Shown here: positions 41,765-49,982 of the stretch, piece by piece | Numbering within the stretch: the stretch's first letter is position 1 | Layout: every line of letters starts with the position of its first letter | Source of the DNA: an uncultured Prevotellaceae bacterium | GTDB lineage: Bacteria; Bacteroidota; Bacteroidia; Bacteroidales; Bacteroidaceae | Assembly: GCA_947165505.1 (NCBI GenBank) | Contig: CAMVAT010000021.1 | Coordinates: 1 to 49,982, forward strand | Length of the DNA: 49,982 nucleotides | Direction: 5' to 3' | Position numbers and translations under genes: made by a program | The notes under the pieces: model-generated | Databases searched by the model: none | Seen by the model: only the letters and a program-made list of their open reading frames with translations | What the model was told of the DNA's origin: nothing

Positions 41765-41803
41765 AAAAGACAGGCATAGACGCATCTATGCCTGTCTTTT
41801 TTT
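41765..41803 (+). terminator. Intrinsic terminator after the susC-susD-lipoprotein operon
   Basis: AAAAGACAGGCATAGA (41765-41780), loop CGCA, TCTATGCCTGTCTTTT (41785-41800): a perfect 16-bp stem with a T run to 41803. It separates the operon from the GH3 gene. Confidence 0.93.
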
Positions 41804-41867
41804 GCTTTTTTTCCTGTCATTCCCCCCTTTCAGACAAAAAATCCCCCTGCCATCACCTGAAAAAGAG

Positions 41868-41875
41868 TACTTTTG
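41868..41875 (+). promoter_or_regulatory. -7 element for the GH3 gene
   Basis: TACTTTTG followed by C, 41 nt upstream of the ATG at 41917. No -33 match. It excludes an in-frame ATG at 41788 inside the terminator. Confidence 0.65.
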
Positions 41876-41916
41876 CGGCAGATTTTCAGAAAACAAACTT
41901 AAAAACTACCTACCGT

Positions 41917-44913
41917 ATGAAAAGACGTATGATTGTGATGACAGCCATCTGCATGGCCACCACCATGAGTATGACCGCCCAGACCCTACCCTATCAAGAC
42001 CCTTCGCTGAGTTTTCACGAGCGTGCAAAAGACTTGGTGAGCCGTTTGTCGCTGGAGGAGAAAGCCTCGCAGATGGGCAACATGGTGGACCGTGTGATTT
42101 CGCGCGACGACTTCAAGGACGCAGGACGTGTGGAACTGCCCATGTATCAGTATTGGAACGAAGCATTGCACGGTGTGGCCCGTTCGGGTGCCGCCACGAG
42201 TTTTCCCGAGTCGAAAGCCATGTCGTCGAGTTGGGACCGACAGTTGATATATGACTGTGCCACCATCACGAGCGACGAGGCCCGCATCTATCACACCCAG
42301 CAGGGCAAAGGGCTGAACTACTGGTGCCCCACCATCAACATGGCCCGCGACCCGCGCTGGGGACGCGACGAGGAGAACTACGGCGAAGACCCCTTCCTGG
42401 CCGGCACGCTGGCCGTCGCCTTCATCAAAGGCATGCAGGGCGAGCAGACCGCCGAGAACCCGTATTTCAAGACCGTGGCCTGCGCCAAGCACTTCGCCGC
42501 CAACAACTACGAGCAGGGCCGTCAGGGCAGCACCTCGTTTATGACCGAGCACATCCTGCGCGAGTATTATCTGCCCGCCTTTGAGATGAGCGTGAAGGAA
42601 GGCCATGTGCAAAGCATCATGTCGGCCTACAACGCCATCAGCACCGACCTCAACGAGAAGAACGGCGCCGGCATCGGCTGGTCGGCCAGCAAGTCGTGGG
42701 GCGGCAAGCCCTGCGCCATGAATGACTGGCTGCTGACCAGCATCCTGCGCGACGAATGGGGTTTTGACGGCTACGTGACGAGCGACTGCGCCGGCATCTC
42801 GTGCATCTACCGCCCCAACAAACACCGCTACTACGGCAATTACGATGAGAGTACCGACACCGAGACCGCCAATGAATATGCCGCCCGCGCCACGGGTGCC
42901 GCCATCCGTGCCGGCAACGACATGAACTGCGAGTTCAAGAACCGCCTGTCGGTATATCAGACAGCCGTGGAGGCTGCCATCGACAAGGGCTATATGACCG
43001 AGGCCGACCTGGACAGCGCGCTGGTGCGTGTGTTGGAGACCCGCTTCGCTCTGGGCGAGTTTGACAGCAACGTTGCGTGGAACAACATCCCTGCCAGCCG
43101 GTTGGAGTGCGCCGAGCACCAGGCCATGGCCCTGAAAGCCGCCCAAGAAGCCATCGTACTGCTGAAGAACGACACCCCGCAGGGCAGCGACCAACCCCTG
43201 CTGCCACTGAGTGCCGACAAGAAGATAGCCATCATCGGCCCCTATGCCAATGCCATCATGCTGGGCGACTACTCCGGCACGCCCACCTACACCACCACCC
43301 CGTTTGAGGCCATCGCAAAAAGGATGAACTTCACCCTTTCTGACGGCACCTACAACTTCGTGGACTACGACGTGCTGGGTTATGCCAAGCGCGGTGAGAA
43401 CAAGTTCAAAGGCAACGGCTATATCGAGAACACCACACCCGGCGACTGGATTGTCTTCGACGAGATAGACTTCGGCGACGGATGCAAAGACTTTGTCGTA
43501 AACTGCGCCACCAAGAAAGGCAGCGGCGAGGGCACCATCAATTTCTTCCTCGACCTGGACGACAGCCGTGTGGCAGAGATGACCGAGGCCGACGCCGCCC
43601 TGAGCGTGAGCAATTCGAGCATCGCCGCCGGAGCCTGGGGCACCTACGCCGACGTGAAGGCGAGCGTTGACCCTAGCGTCTTCAAAGGCAAGCACAAGGT
43701 GACCATCAAACTGATGGGCAACCAGAGCTACGTGGGCAACTGGAAGTCGTTCCGCTTCTACAACGAAGGGCACGAACCGCTTGAGGAACAGGGCCCGCTG
43801 TATATGCTGACCACCACAGAGACCGTGAACGCCGAGGCCGATGCACAGATGATAGCCCGCGCGAAAGCCGTGGCCGAGCGTGCCGATGTGGTCGTGTTCA
43901 TTGGCGGCACCGACTATTCGAAGCCCGACAACCATGCCACCGGTACCGAGAGCCACGACCGCTGGCAACTGACCCTGCCCGGCAACCAAGAACAGTTGCT
44001 GCAAGAGATATACCAAGTGAATCAGAATGTGGTGTTGGTGTTAGAGACCAACTCGTCGATGGACATCAGTTGGGAGAAAGCCCATCTTCCCGCCATTCTG
44101 GAAGCGTGGTACGACGGACAGGCACAGGGACAGGCCATCAGCGACGTGCTGTTTGGCGACTACAACCCCGGCGGCAAACTGACCAGCACCTGGTATAACA
44201 GCATCAGCGAACTGCCCTCAGCCTCCGACTCACAGTTCAAGGCCAACGGCATGCTGGAATACAATATCGACGAGTGGGGTTACACCTATATGTACTATGG
44301 CCGCAGCAAGCACCAAGCACAGGCCGAGAAACCGATGTATCCCTTCGGTTACGGTCTGAGCTACACCACCTTCGGCTACAGCAACCTGTCGCTGAGCCAG
44401 AGCAGTCTGAGCGCCGGACAGTCATTGACCATTCAGGCAGACATCACCAATACCGGCAACCGCGAGGGCGCCGAGGTAGTGCAGGTGTATGTGAGTTTCC
44501 CCGGTTCGGCAGTCAGTCACCGTCCCACCCGCAAACTGGTCGGTTTCGACCGCGTGGAGTTAGCCCCCGGCGAGACCAAGACGGTGAGCATCCCCTTGAC
44601 GCATGAGCAGCTGGCCTACTACAACGAAGAGACGCACACCTTTGACGTGGAGAGCGGAGTGGTGAACGTTTATGTGTCGGCATCATCGGCCGACGACCGT
44701 CTCACCGGTCAGATCAACGCCACCGGCGGCACCGTGAAAGAGACCTACAAGAGCCAGACCACGGGCATCAGCCAGCCCCGTGTATCTACTGCGGCACCAG
44801 CCCCGACAGAAGTGGTATATGACATGAAAGGCATGGCCGTAGGTACCAGCGACCAACTGCACCGTCTGCCCAAAGGGATATATGTGGTGAACGGCAAGAA
44901 AGTAATTAAGTAG
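41917..44913 (+). CDS. GH3 glycoside hydrolase (xylosidase/glucosidase type) with internal CBM6-like domain
   Basis: 998 residues from the ATG at 41917, signal peptide about 1-22 (TTMSMTAQ). The GH3 N-terminal barrel includes YWNEALHGVARSG, RDPRWGRDEENYGEDP, KHFAANN (Lys191-His192) and the nucleophile Asp290 in GYVTSDCAG. The second GH3 domain is interrupted at about 480-618 by a CBM6-like beta-sandwich (YIENTTPGDWIVFDEIDFG, VGNWKSFRFYN). The GH3 C-domain resumes (GGTDYSKPDN, FGYGLSYTTF), followed by an FN3-like domain (840-925) and a tail ending KGIYVVNGKKVIK. RDPRWGR with HGV favours beta-xylosidase or related exo-activity, for example on xylogalacturonan side chains. It has its own promoter. 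Confidence 0.88.
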   Translation: MKRRMIVMTAICMATTMSMTAQTLPYQDPSLSFHERAKDLVSRLSLEEKASQMGNMVDRVISRDDFKDAGRVELPMYQYWNEALHGVARSGAATSFPESKAMSSSWDRQLIYDCATITSDEARIYHTQQGKGLNYWCPTINMARDPRWGRDEENYGEDPFLAGTLAVAFIKGMQGEQTAENPYFKTVACAKHFAANNYEQGRQGSTSFMTEHILREYYLPAFEMSVKEGHVQSIMSAYNAISTDLNEKNGAGIGWSASKSWGGKPCAMNDWLLTSILRDEWGFDGYVTSDCAGISCIYRPNKHRYYGNYDESTDTETANEYAARATGAAIRAGNDMNCEFKNRLSVYQTAVEAAIDKGYMTEADLDSALVRVLETRFALGEFDSNVAWNNIPASRLECAEHQAMALKAAQEAIVLLKNDTPQGSDQPLLPLSADKKIAIIGPYANAIMLGDYSGTPTYTTTPFEAIAKRMNFTLSDGTYNFVDYDVLGYAKRGENKFKGNGYIENTTPGDWIVFDEIDFGDGCKDFVVNCATKKGSGEGTINFFLDLDDSRVAEMTEADAALSVSNSSIAAGAWGTYADVKASVDPSVFKGKHKVTIKLMGNQSYVGNWKSFRFYNEGHEPLEEQGPLYMLTTTETVNAEADAQMIARAKAVAERADVVVFIGGTDYSKPDNHATGTESHDRWQLTLPGNQEQLLQEIYQVNQNVVLVLETNSSMDISWEKAHLPAILEAWYDGQAQGQAISDVLFGDYNPGGKLTSTWYNSISELPSASDSQFKANGMLEYNIDEWGYTYMYYGRSKHQAQAEKPMYPFGYGLSYTTFGYSNLSLSQSSLSAGQSLTIQADITNTGNREGAEVVQVYVSFPGSAVSHRPTRKLVGFDRVELAPGETKTVSIPLTHEQLAYYNEETHTFDVESGVVNVYVSASSADDRLTGQINATGGTVKETYKSQTTGISQPRVSTAAPAPTEVVYDMKGMAVGTSDQLHRLPKGIYVVNGKKVIK

Positions 44914-44946
44914 TTATCATTTTTTTAACGTCCTTAACTACTTTAA

Positions 44947-47900
44947 CTACGATACCTGTGCCCGGTATTCAGAGGGAGTCATGCCCGTCTCTTTCTTGAA
45001 GCAGCGGGTGAAGTATTTAGGATCGGAGAATCCTACGGCGTAGGCAATCTGTGAAAAATTCTCGTTGGAATGAGCGATGAGCTGTTCGGCACGTTGTATG
45101 CGCAGATGCCTGAGGAAATCGACCGGTGAGAGTCCCACCATAGCTTTCACCTTGCCGTAGAACACCGTTCTACTGAGATTGACCGCATCGGCGAGCTGCT
45201 CTATCTTCAGGTCAGCGTCGCCGATGTGGTCGTTGATATAGCTGAGCAGCCGCTGCATCATCTGCTCATCGGCATCGACGATTTCAGGTGCCTCGAGCGC
45301 ATACTTATGCAGGGTGGTTTCCTGCTCGGCATCCGTCGTCTGCCTTTGCGGGTTGTCAGCCGTCTCCTCAGCAGCCGTATGCGACAAGACCTCCAACAAC
45401 CGTTGTTGCAGCATGGTGCGCTGAGCCATGATGTTTTGCACCCTCTGCCGCAGATAGGTGGCACTGAAAGGCTTGGTGATATAATCGTCGATGCCCTCGC
45501 GCAGTCCTTGCAGCCGGTCGTCGAGCGAAGCCTTGGCCGACAAGACGATAATGGGGATATGGCACACATCGGTATTCTGCTTGATGTGATGCACCATGGT
45601 GAGTCCGTCCATGACGGGCATCATCACATCGGTAATGATGAAATCGGGCATCTCACGCAGTGTCACTTCCAGTCCCCTCTCGCCGTTTTCCGCCTGCAAG
45701 ACCCTGAAATCATCCTTCAAGATGCTCACGAGGAAAGCCCTCAGGTCGGGATTATCCTCTACCACGAGCAGCACATTCTCGTGTTGACGCGACGGGGCAT
45801 TCACGTCGTCGGTCGCACCTGCCATCATGTTGACATCAGAAGGGCTTGAAGCAGAAGACTCAATCTGCTCAGCCGCATTGTCATCGCTGATGAAGATGCC
45901 GTGCGACTTACTATAATGCAACATACGATTGACGAGCGCGAGCATCCTGGCGGCATTCCGCTCCACCATCTGCAGGTGTGAGCGGGCCTGACTGCTGAGC
46001 GACTCCGTCTTCAGCACCTCGCCCACGGGTCCGCCTATGAGCGTGAGCGGCGTGCGCAGGCGGTGACTGATGCCGGTGAAGAACTGCGTCTTCATATCAT
46101 CCAGTTGCTGCTGCATCTGGTTGCGCGTACGCAGCCTGTAGATATAAACGGCCACCGCCGCAAAGGCAGCGACGAGCAGCGCATAAAGCAGCTTGGCCCA
46201 CCACGTCTCCCAGAACGTGGGCCGCGAGTCGATATCCAGGGCAGCCACCACCGGACTCCATACCCCGTCGGCATTGGTAGCCCTCAGGAGCAGCCTCAAC
46301 CGGCCCGGCGGCAGTTCGTTGAACGAGATGCGGTGCCCCTCGCCCACCTCCATCCAGTGTTTGTCCAGTCCCTCTATCCGATATTGATACTTCATCTGGT
46401 AGCCCGTGTAATCAAGGGCGGCGAACTCTATCGAGAGGTTTCTCCTGTCGGACGGCACTTGGAGCACATCACGGTGCAAGATGGGGAGCTTCTCACCATT
46501 GTCGTGAAACTGTACCGACGTAAAGATGATATGCGGTGTGAACGTATTATTCGCCATATCGCCCGGAGCGAATGAGATCGCCCCGCCCATCGTAGCCAGA
46601 AGCAGCCTGCCGCCCGAATGAGACGGTTTGGCCTCGGTAAACCGGGTTCGCTCCCCCCACAGATGAGTGCCGAAAGAGACGACGCTGTCGGCAGCGGGCA
46701 GATAGCAGTTGACCGTATTCTCGCGCACCACCCATAGCCGCCCCTCGTCGTCGGCCGCCATCGACTGTGCCAGTCCCACATCCTTGTTGAGCACCGTCGC
46801 CGGTTCAAAACTCACATGGTCGGAGAGGAGCGAATCGGCATTTGCCCTCTGTATGCCGCCGCCGAGGGTGACGACCCATGCCTGACCGTCGGCGATGAGC
46901 ACTTGCAGCACATCGCTCGTAAGCAACGTGTGAGGGTCGTCGTGGCTGTGAACATGGGTATAGAAATGGGGTGACGGCAGTTTTGAAGAGAACGCCACCA
47001 ACCCATTGTTCGTGGCCAGCAGGATGGTGCCATCAGGCCGCGACACGATACGGCGCACCTTGGCGAAGTCATCGTATGGATAGCCCTCAAGACCAGCCCT
47101 GCAACTGACGAATCCCCCCTGCTCATCGTATTTGCAGGGTCCGCCGCCGTAGGTAGCAATCCATACGGCGCCATCGTCCGTCTCATGAATGTCATATACT
47201 TCCTGATGGGGCAGCGAAAGACTGTCACTGGCATCGTAAGTGAAGTGCCTGACCGTCCCTTCGGGTGTCAGCATATAGAGTCCATCGCCTTTCGACCCGA
47301 TCCACAGTCTGTGCTTCCTATCTTCGCACAGTGCATAGATGCGCTTGGAGAAAACGACCGGATTGTCAGACAACGACCCATTCGGAGTAAGGTACGCCAT
47401 CTTGCCGTTGTCGATGACCGCCAGTTCGCCGGAAGCCATGCCCACCCAGATGCGTTTCAGGTGGTCGGTCGTGACCGCCCTCGCCTCTTGGTTGGAGACG
47501 ACAGAGAGGCGCCTGAAAGGCTGCATACTGAACGTGAGCAGCGTGAGGTCGCGTGCGCCTGTGAACCAGATGTTCCTCTGCCGGTCGAAAAAGAATTTAT
47601 TGATGACGGGCAGGTCCGTCGCCTCCCACGACGGCAGTGTCTGCAAGCGATAGGGTACCCAACAGCCGCCAGCCTCGTCATAATATCCGAACACCCCGCC
47701 GCGGGGCACGCCCCAGATGGTACCAAAGGCATCCTCATGGATAAAAGGCGCCTCGCTGCGCGTCTGGTGCAACGGGTCGGTAGCAACAGCCGTCAAACGT
47801 CTGTACGTCAGGTCTTTAGCATCAACGAGCAGAACCCCGTCGGCATCGGTCATCGCCCAGATGCGCCGGCGGCTGTCAACCACCAGCGTCTTGACCTCGT

Positions 47901-48792
47901 CGGGTATAGGAATGAGGCGCTTGGTCTGCGTATCGACATCTAAGAGCCAGATGCCCTGAGGCGTGGCTATCGCCACCGTATGCCCCTGCAAGTGCTTCAA
48001 GTCGCTGATTGTCGTCTTGAAATCCATCTTGAGGGGTTGCCGGAGCGATGAAGAGAAGATGAAGACCTCGCCCTGTGGTGCCGCCAGCACCGTTTTATCG
48101 GCCAGTGGTGTCATGAACTCACATACGGCGGACGTGCTGAGGGCGGCAGACAAAGACATCGACCGGGCGGGTGCCGCAAGCAGCGAAGACGGCCGGACGG
48201 CAACAGCCCCTTTGTCGGTGAGCACCCAGTGGCGCTGCAACGAGTCGAGCAGCACTTTCTTGATAAACAAGGGTTGCACGTCGGTCGAGAAAGGCGAGAT
48301 GCCCTCCCCCACCCTGATAAGACTGTCGTTGATGCAGAAATTATGTCTTCCCTCCGTGTCCACGACCCATGAATATCCGTCGGCGAGTGTATATACGTCT
48401 CTTACTTTCAGATCAACCCCATATTTCGACATCATCAGTTGGCCCACGTCGGTGAACCTGCATTCCCGTGTATTAAACAGATAGAGATGCTTATCATAGG
48501 AGAGGCACCACACATCATTTTGCGAGTTGGTGCGTGCCATGAGCAGCCGGTTGGAATGCAATGCCACCTGGCTGTCGTCGCCCCCTCTGAACGATGTGAA
48601 CGAATAGCCGTCGTAGGCGCAGAGTCCGTTCCACGTAGAAAACCACATCAGGTGGTCGGGCGTCTGTGCGATACCCGATATGGTGGTGGCTGCCAGTCCG
48701 TCGCGTATGGAGAACGTGCGGACATTGCATACGGGTTGCGCCACCGCATGACAGCAATAGAAGAAGATGATGTATGAAAGAAGACTTTTCAA
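44947..48792 (-). CDS. Hybrid two-component regulator lacking the ATPase (kinase) domain
   Basis: 1281 residues; start codon TTG at 48792, because no ATG lies between the upstream stop and the signal peptide (LLSYIIFFYCCHAVAQ). Residues 20-750 are the two-domain Reg_prop beta-propeller sensor, about 785-855 the Y_Y_Y domain and 863-886 the membrane segment. The dimerization helix region (about 898-965) has the phospho-acceptor His910 in ISHRLRTPLTLI, with Arg in place of the usual Glu911. The HATPase domain is absent: after residue 965 a 40-residue Ser/Asn/Asp-rich linker leads directly to the receiver (about 1005-1118; Asp1055, Lys1107) and an AraC-type DNA-binding domain (1175-1281). N, G1 and G2 boxes are nowhere present. 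It likely regulates the adjoining pectin locus. Confidence 0.9.
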   Translation of the reverse strand: MKSLLSYIIFFYCCHAVAQPVCNVRTFSIRDGLAATTISGIAQTPDHLMWFSTWNGLCAYDGYSFTSFRGGDDSQVALHSNRLLMARTNSQNDVWCLSYDKHLYLFNTRECRFTDVGQLMMSKYGVDLKVRDVYTLADGYSWVVDTEGRHNFCINDSLIRVGEGISPFSTDVQPLFIKKVLLDSLQRHWVLTDKGAVAVRPSSLLAAPARSMSLSAALSTSAVCEFMTPLADKTVLAAPQGEVFIFSSSLRQPLKMDFKTTISDLKHLQGHTVAIATPQGIWLLDVDTQTKRLIPIPDEVKTLVVDSRRRIWAMTDADGVLLVDAKDLTYRRLTAVATDPLHQTRSEAPFIHEDAFGTIWGVPRGGVFGYYDEAGGCWVPYRLQTLPSWEATDLPVINKFFFDRQRNIWFTGARDLTLLTFSMQPFRRLSVVSNQEARAVTTDHLKRIWVGMASGELAVIDNGKMAYLTPNGSLSDNPVVFSKRIYALCEDRKHRLWIGSKGDGLYMLTPEGTVRHFTYDASDSLSLPHQEVYDIHETDDGAVWIATYGGGPCKYDEQGGFVSCRAGLEGYPYDDFAKVRRIVSRPDGTILLATNNGLVAFSSKLPSPHFYTHVHSHDDPHTLLTSDVLQVLIADGQAWVVTLGGGIQRANADSLLSDHVSFEPATVLNKDVGLAQSMAADDEGRLWVVRENTVNCYLPAADSVVSFGTHLWGERTRFTEAKPSHSGGRLLLATMGGAISFAPGDMANNTFTPHIIFTSVQFHDNGEKLPILHRDVLQVPSDRRNLSIEFAALDYTGYQMKYQYRIEGLDKHWMEVGEGHRISFNELPPGRLRLLLRATNADGVWSPVVAALDIDSRPTFWETWWAKLLYALLVAAFAAVAVYIYRLRTRNQMQQQLDDMKTQFFTGISHRLRTPLTLIGGPVGEVLKTESLSSQARSHLQMVERNAARMLALVNRMLHYSKSHGIFISDDNAAEQIESSASSPSDVNMMAGATDDVNAPSRQHENVLLVVEDNPDLRAFLVSILKDDFRVLQAENGERGLEVTLREMPDFIITDVMMPVMDGLTMVHHIKQNTDVCHIPIIVLSAKASLDDRLQGLREGIDDYITKPFSATYLRQRVQNIMAQRTMLQQRLLEVLSHTAAEETADNPQRQTTDAEQETTLHKYALEAPEIVDADEQMMQRLLSYINDHIGDADLKIEQLADAVNLSRTVFYGKVKAMVGLSPVDFLRHLRIQRAEQLIAHSNENFSQIAYAVGFSDPKYFTRCFKKETGMTPSEYRAQVS

Positions 48793-48843
48793 AAGTAAAA
48801 GAGTAAATAAATTTAAAAATTAAAGAATTAAAAAATTAAAGAA

Positions 48844-48920
48844 GTTGATGGGTTGATTCTTTGTTGACGGGTTGACGGGGGCTTGACGGTTTGACGGGGG
48901 CTTGATGGGTTGATTGATTG
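48844..48920. repeat. Degenerate tandem repeat (TTGACGGG/TTGATGGG)
   Basis: About eight units of TTGACGGG or TTGATGGG with extra G or C bases, between the regulator gene and the GH57 gene. The stretch 48793-48843 beside it is A/T-rich (ATTAAAGAATTAAAAAATTA). No gene is seen. Confidence 0.75.
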
Positions 48921-48927
48921 AGAAAAG

Positions 48928-48956
48928 TAGAGACGTCACTGTTGTGGCGTCTCTAC
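48928..48956. repeat. Palindromic repeat hairpin (GTAGAGACGTCAC), copy 2
   Basis: GTAGAGACGTCAC (48928-48940), a 3- to 4-nt loop, GTGGCGTCTCTAC to 48956. It is the same sequence family as 8446-8470, with one T-G pair in the stem. It lies just past the GH57 stop and may terminate it. Confidence 0.75.
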
Positions 48957-48978
48957 ATATCACTCAACGGCAGAAAAA

Positions 48979-49982
48979 TTATTCAGCCGCCTCTTCCTTT
49001 TTCTTGGTTGCTTTCTTGGCAGGGGCTTTTTTGGCGGGAGCCTTCTTGACAGCTATGCCAGCCTTGTCGAGCTTCGCCTTGAGCTTATCCTCTTCGGCTT
49101 GCATCTTCGCCACCTTGGCCTGCAGACGGATGATCTCCTTATCCTTCATCTCAATCTCATCGCCTTGGTTCTTGATGGTGGTGAGCAGCGTCTCCAGTTC
49201 ATCGTTCTCAATCTCGAGCGGATAGAGGTTGTTGACGCGGTTGATGAAGTCGCCGAGGATGTTCATGTAATTGGTGAACGCATCGAAGGGCGAGCCGTAG
49301 ATGCCACGGTCGAGTCCGACATTAGACGGTTTGGTGGTCATGAAGCGGAAGTTGTTGGAAGCCTGCAGGTAGTCCCAGTCTTGGTTGATACGGGGGTCGT
49401 TGGCGATGCGCAGGCGGTCGGCCACGCTATACAGCTTATTGAATGCCTCGCGCTGCATGGGATTACCGAGCCAGCAGCTCACGTCGCGCTCCTCATCTAC
49501 CCACGACAGCGTGTCGGGCACGTCGAGCTCGCCCACGCTCTTCATCTTCAGGCACAGTTCGGTAGGTATAGAGAACGTGATGCCCTTGGCCTTGGCACAG
49601 TCGGGCAGTGCCTTGAGGAACTCAAGGATATTGCTCGACAGCGGCTGAGCGATACCGAGAGCCGACAGTTCCATGAAGATGTTGATGACCTGCTCCTCTT
49701 CGGGGAACTCGGCGATGCGGTTGATATAATTGTCGGCGAAGAGGGGATATCCCTCCCAGTCGCTGTTGTTGAAGCGCAGCGAGATATCGTCGCTGAGGTT
49801 GACATCGCGCAGCAGCAGTTTCAGGTTGGGAGCGATGGCGCAGTGATAGACATAGTGCGGCGACTTCCATCCGAGCACATGCTTAGCCCCTTCGGTGAGC
49901 ATGCCCTTGAATCCGAGTGCGGCAGCCTGTCCGCCGATGTCGTCGCTGTAGATGAGCGACGAGTTGCGCAGCACCTGCGGCT
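48979..49982 (-). CDS. GH57 alpha-amylase-like protein, C-terminal part, with Lys/Ala-rich tail
   Basis: The frame is open to the right edge, so the N-terminus (about 150 residues, with the start of the catalytic barrel) is missing; an internal GTG at 49974 is not the start. Readable text fits Bacteroidetes GH57 amylases: SDDIGGQAAALGFKGMLTEG, VLGWKSPHYVYH, LLLRDVNLSDDISLRF and MELSALGIAQPLSSNILEFL. No signal peptide can be judged; relatives are cytoplasmic enzymes of glycogen or maltodextrin metabolism. Residues after about 255 form a coiled coil (ELETLLTTIKNQGDEIEMKD) and the end is a histone-H1-like tail (KKAPAKKAPAKKATKKK). It lies outside the pectin theme and is probably a housekeeping neighbour. 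Confidence 0.85.
   Translation of the reverse strand, partial: PQVLRNSSLIYSDDIGGQAAALGFKGMLTEGAKHVLGWKSPHYVYHCAIAPNLKLLLRDVNLSDDISLRFNNSDWEGYPLFADNYINRIAEFPEEEQVINIFMELSALGIAQPLSSNILEFLKALPDCAKAKGITFSIPTELCLKMKSVGELDVPDTLSWVDEERDVSCWLGNPMQREAFNKLYSVADRLRIANDPRINQDWDYLQASNNFRFMTTKPSNVGLDRGIYGSPFDAFTNYMNILGDFINRVNNLYPLEIENDELETLLTTIKNQGDEIEMKDKEIIRLQAKVAKMQAEEDKLKAKLDKAGIAVKKAPAKKAPAKKATKKKEEAAE

Noticed and set aside
41986..44016. 676-codon minus-strand open frame inside the GH3 gene
   Set aside because: Mirror frame of GC-rich codons; no start signal and no recognisable domain.
1..49982. tRNA, rRNA or phage attachment site
   Set aside because: No cloverleaf, rRNA segment or integrase gene was recognised on either strand.

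Overview
The window looks like chromosomal DNA from a Bacteroidales bacterium, most likely Prevotella or a close relative. The evidence is the repeated -33/-7 promoter type (TTTG, about 20 bp, TAnnTTTG), SusC/SusD proteins, a hybrid two-component regulator, a pyrophosphate-dependent phosphofructokinase, a TamL-type lipoprotein and FadL-like porins of Bacteroidetes type. No rRNA, tRNA, CRISPR array or intact insertion sequence was seen.

Region 1 to 26 kb is mostly housekeeping. The left edge holds the first 31 codons of an Hsp20 gene on the minus strand, preceded by a sigma-54-type promoter and a large inverted repeat. Then come rarA, an omega-amidase-like nitrilase, an acidic conserved protein, a candidate small RNA with its own promoter, a secreted Tyr/Trp-rich and Gly/Ser-rich protein next to a FadL-like porin, prmA, a GH25 lysozyme and PPi-phosphofructokinase. 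A plus-strand run follows: small protein, PlsC-like acyltransferase, large amidase/golvesin protein, small protein, YgiQ radical SAM and a membrane Ser/Thr kinase. After it lies the stump of an AAA ATPase gene that still has its promoter. The next block carries a phytase-like esterase, a WalJ-type metallo-hydrolase, a small lipoprotein, tamL, maoC, a phosphate acyltransferase, an MFS transporter and a 17-residue-repeat protein.

Region 26 to 49 kb is a polysaccharide utilization locus aimed at pectin. It encodes a GH28-GH105 fusion, a PL1 pectate lyase, a modular secreted protein, SusC, SusD, a surface lipoprotein with a beta-helix domain, a GH3 enzyme with an internal CBM6-like domain and a hybrid two-component regulator. 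PL1 would cut pectate, GH28 would cut polygalacturonate, GH105 would remove unsaturated uronic acids, GH3 would remove side-chain sugars, and SusC/D would import oligosaccharides. The right edge holds most of a GH57 amylase.

The strongest oddities are: (1) a nine-cysteine, metallothionein-like insert inside the SusC/D-linked surface lipoprotein; (2) a hybrid two-component regulator that keeps the phospho-acceptor histidine but has no ATPase domain; (3) a candidate structured small RNA; (4) a sigma-54 promoter with a palindrome upstream of hsp20; (5) the decapitated AAA gene; (6) a module duplicated into the middle of another domain in the PUL's modular protein. Several intergenic gaps are filled by degenerate short tandem repeats or GC-rich hairpin repeats, one of which is translated as the tail of YgiQ.
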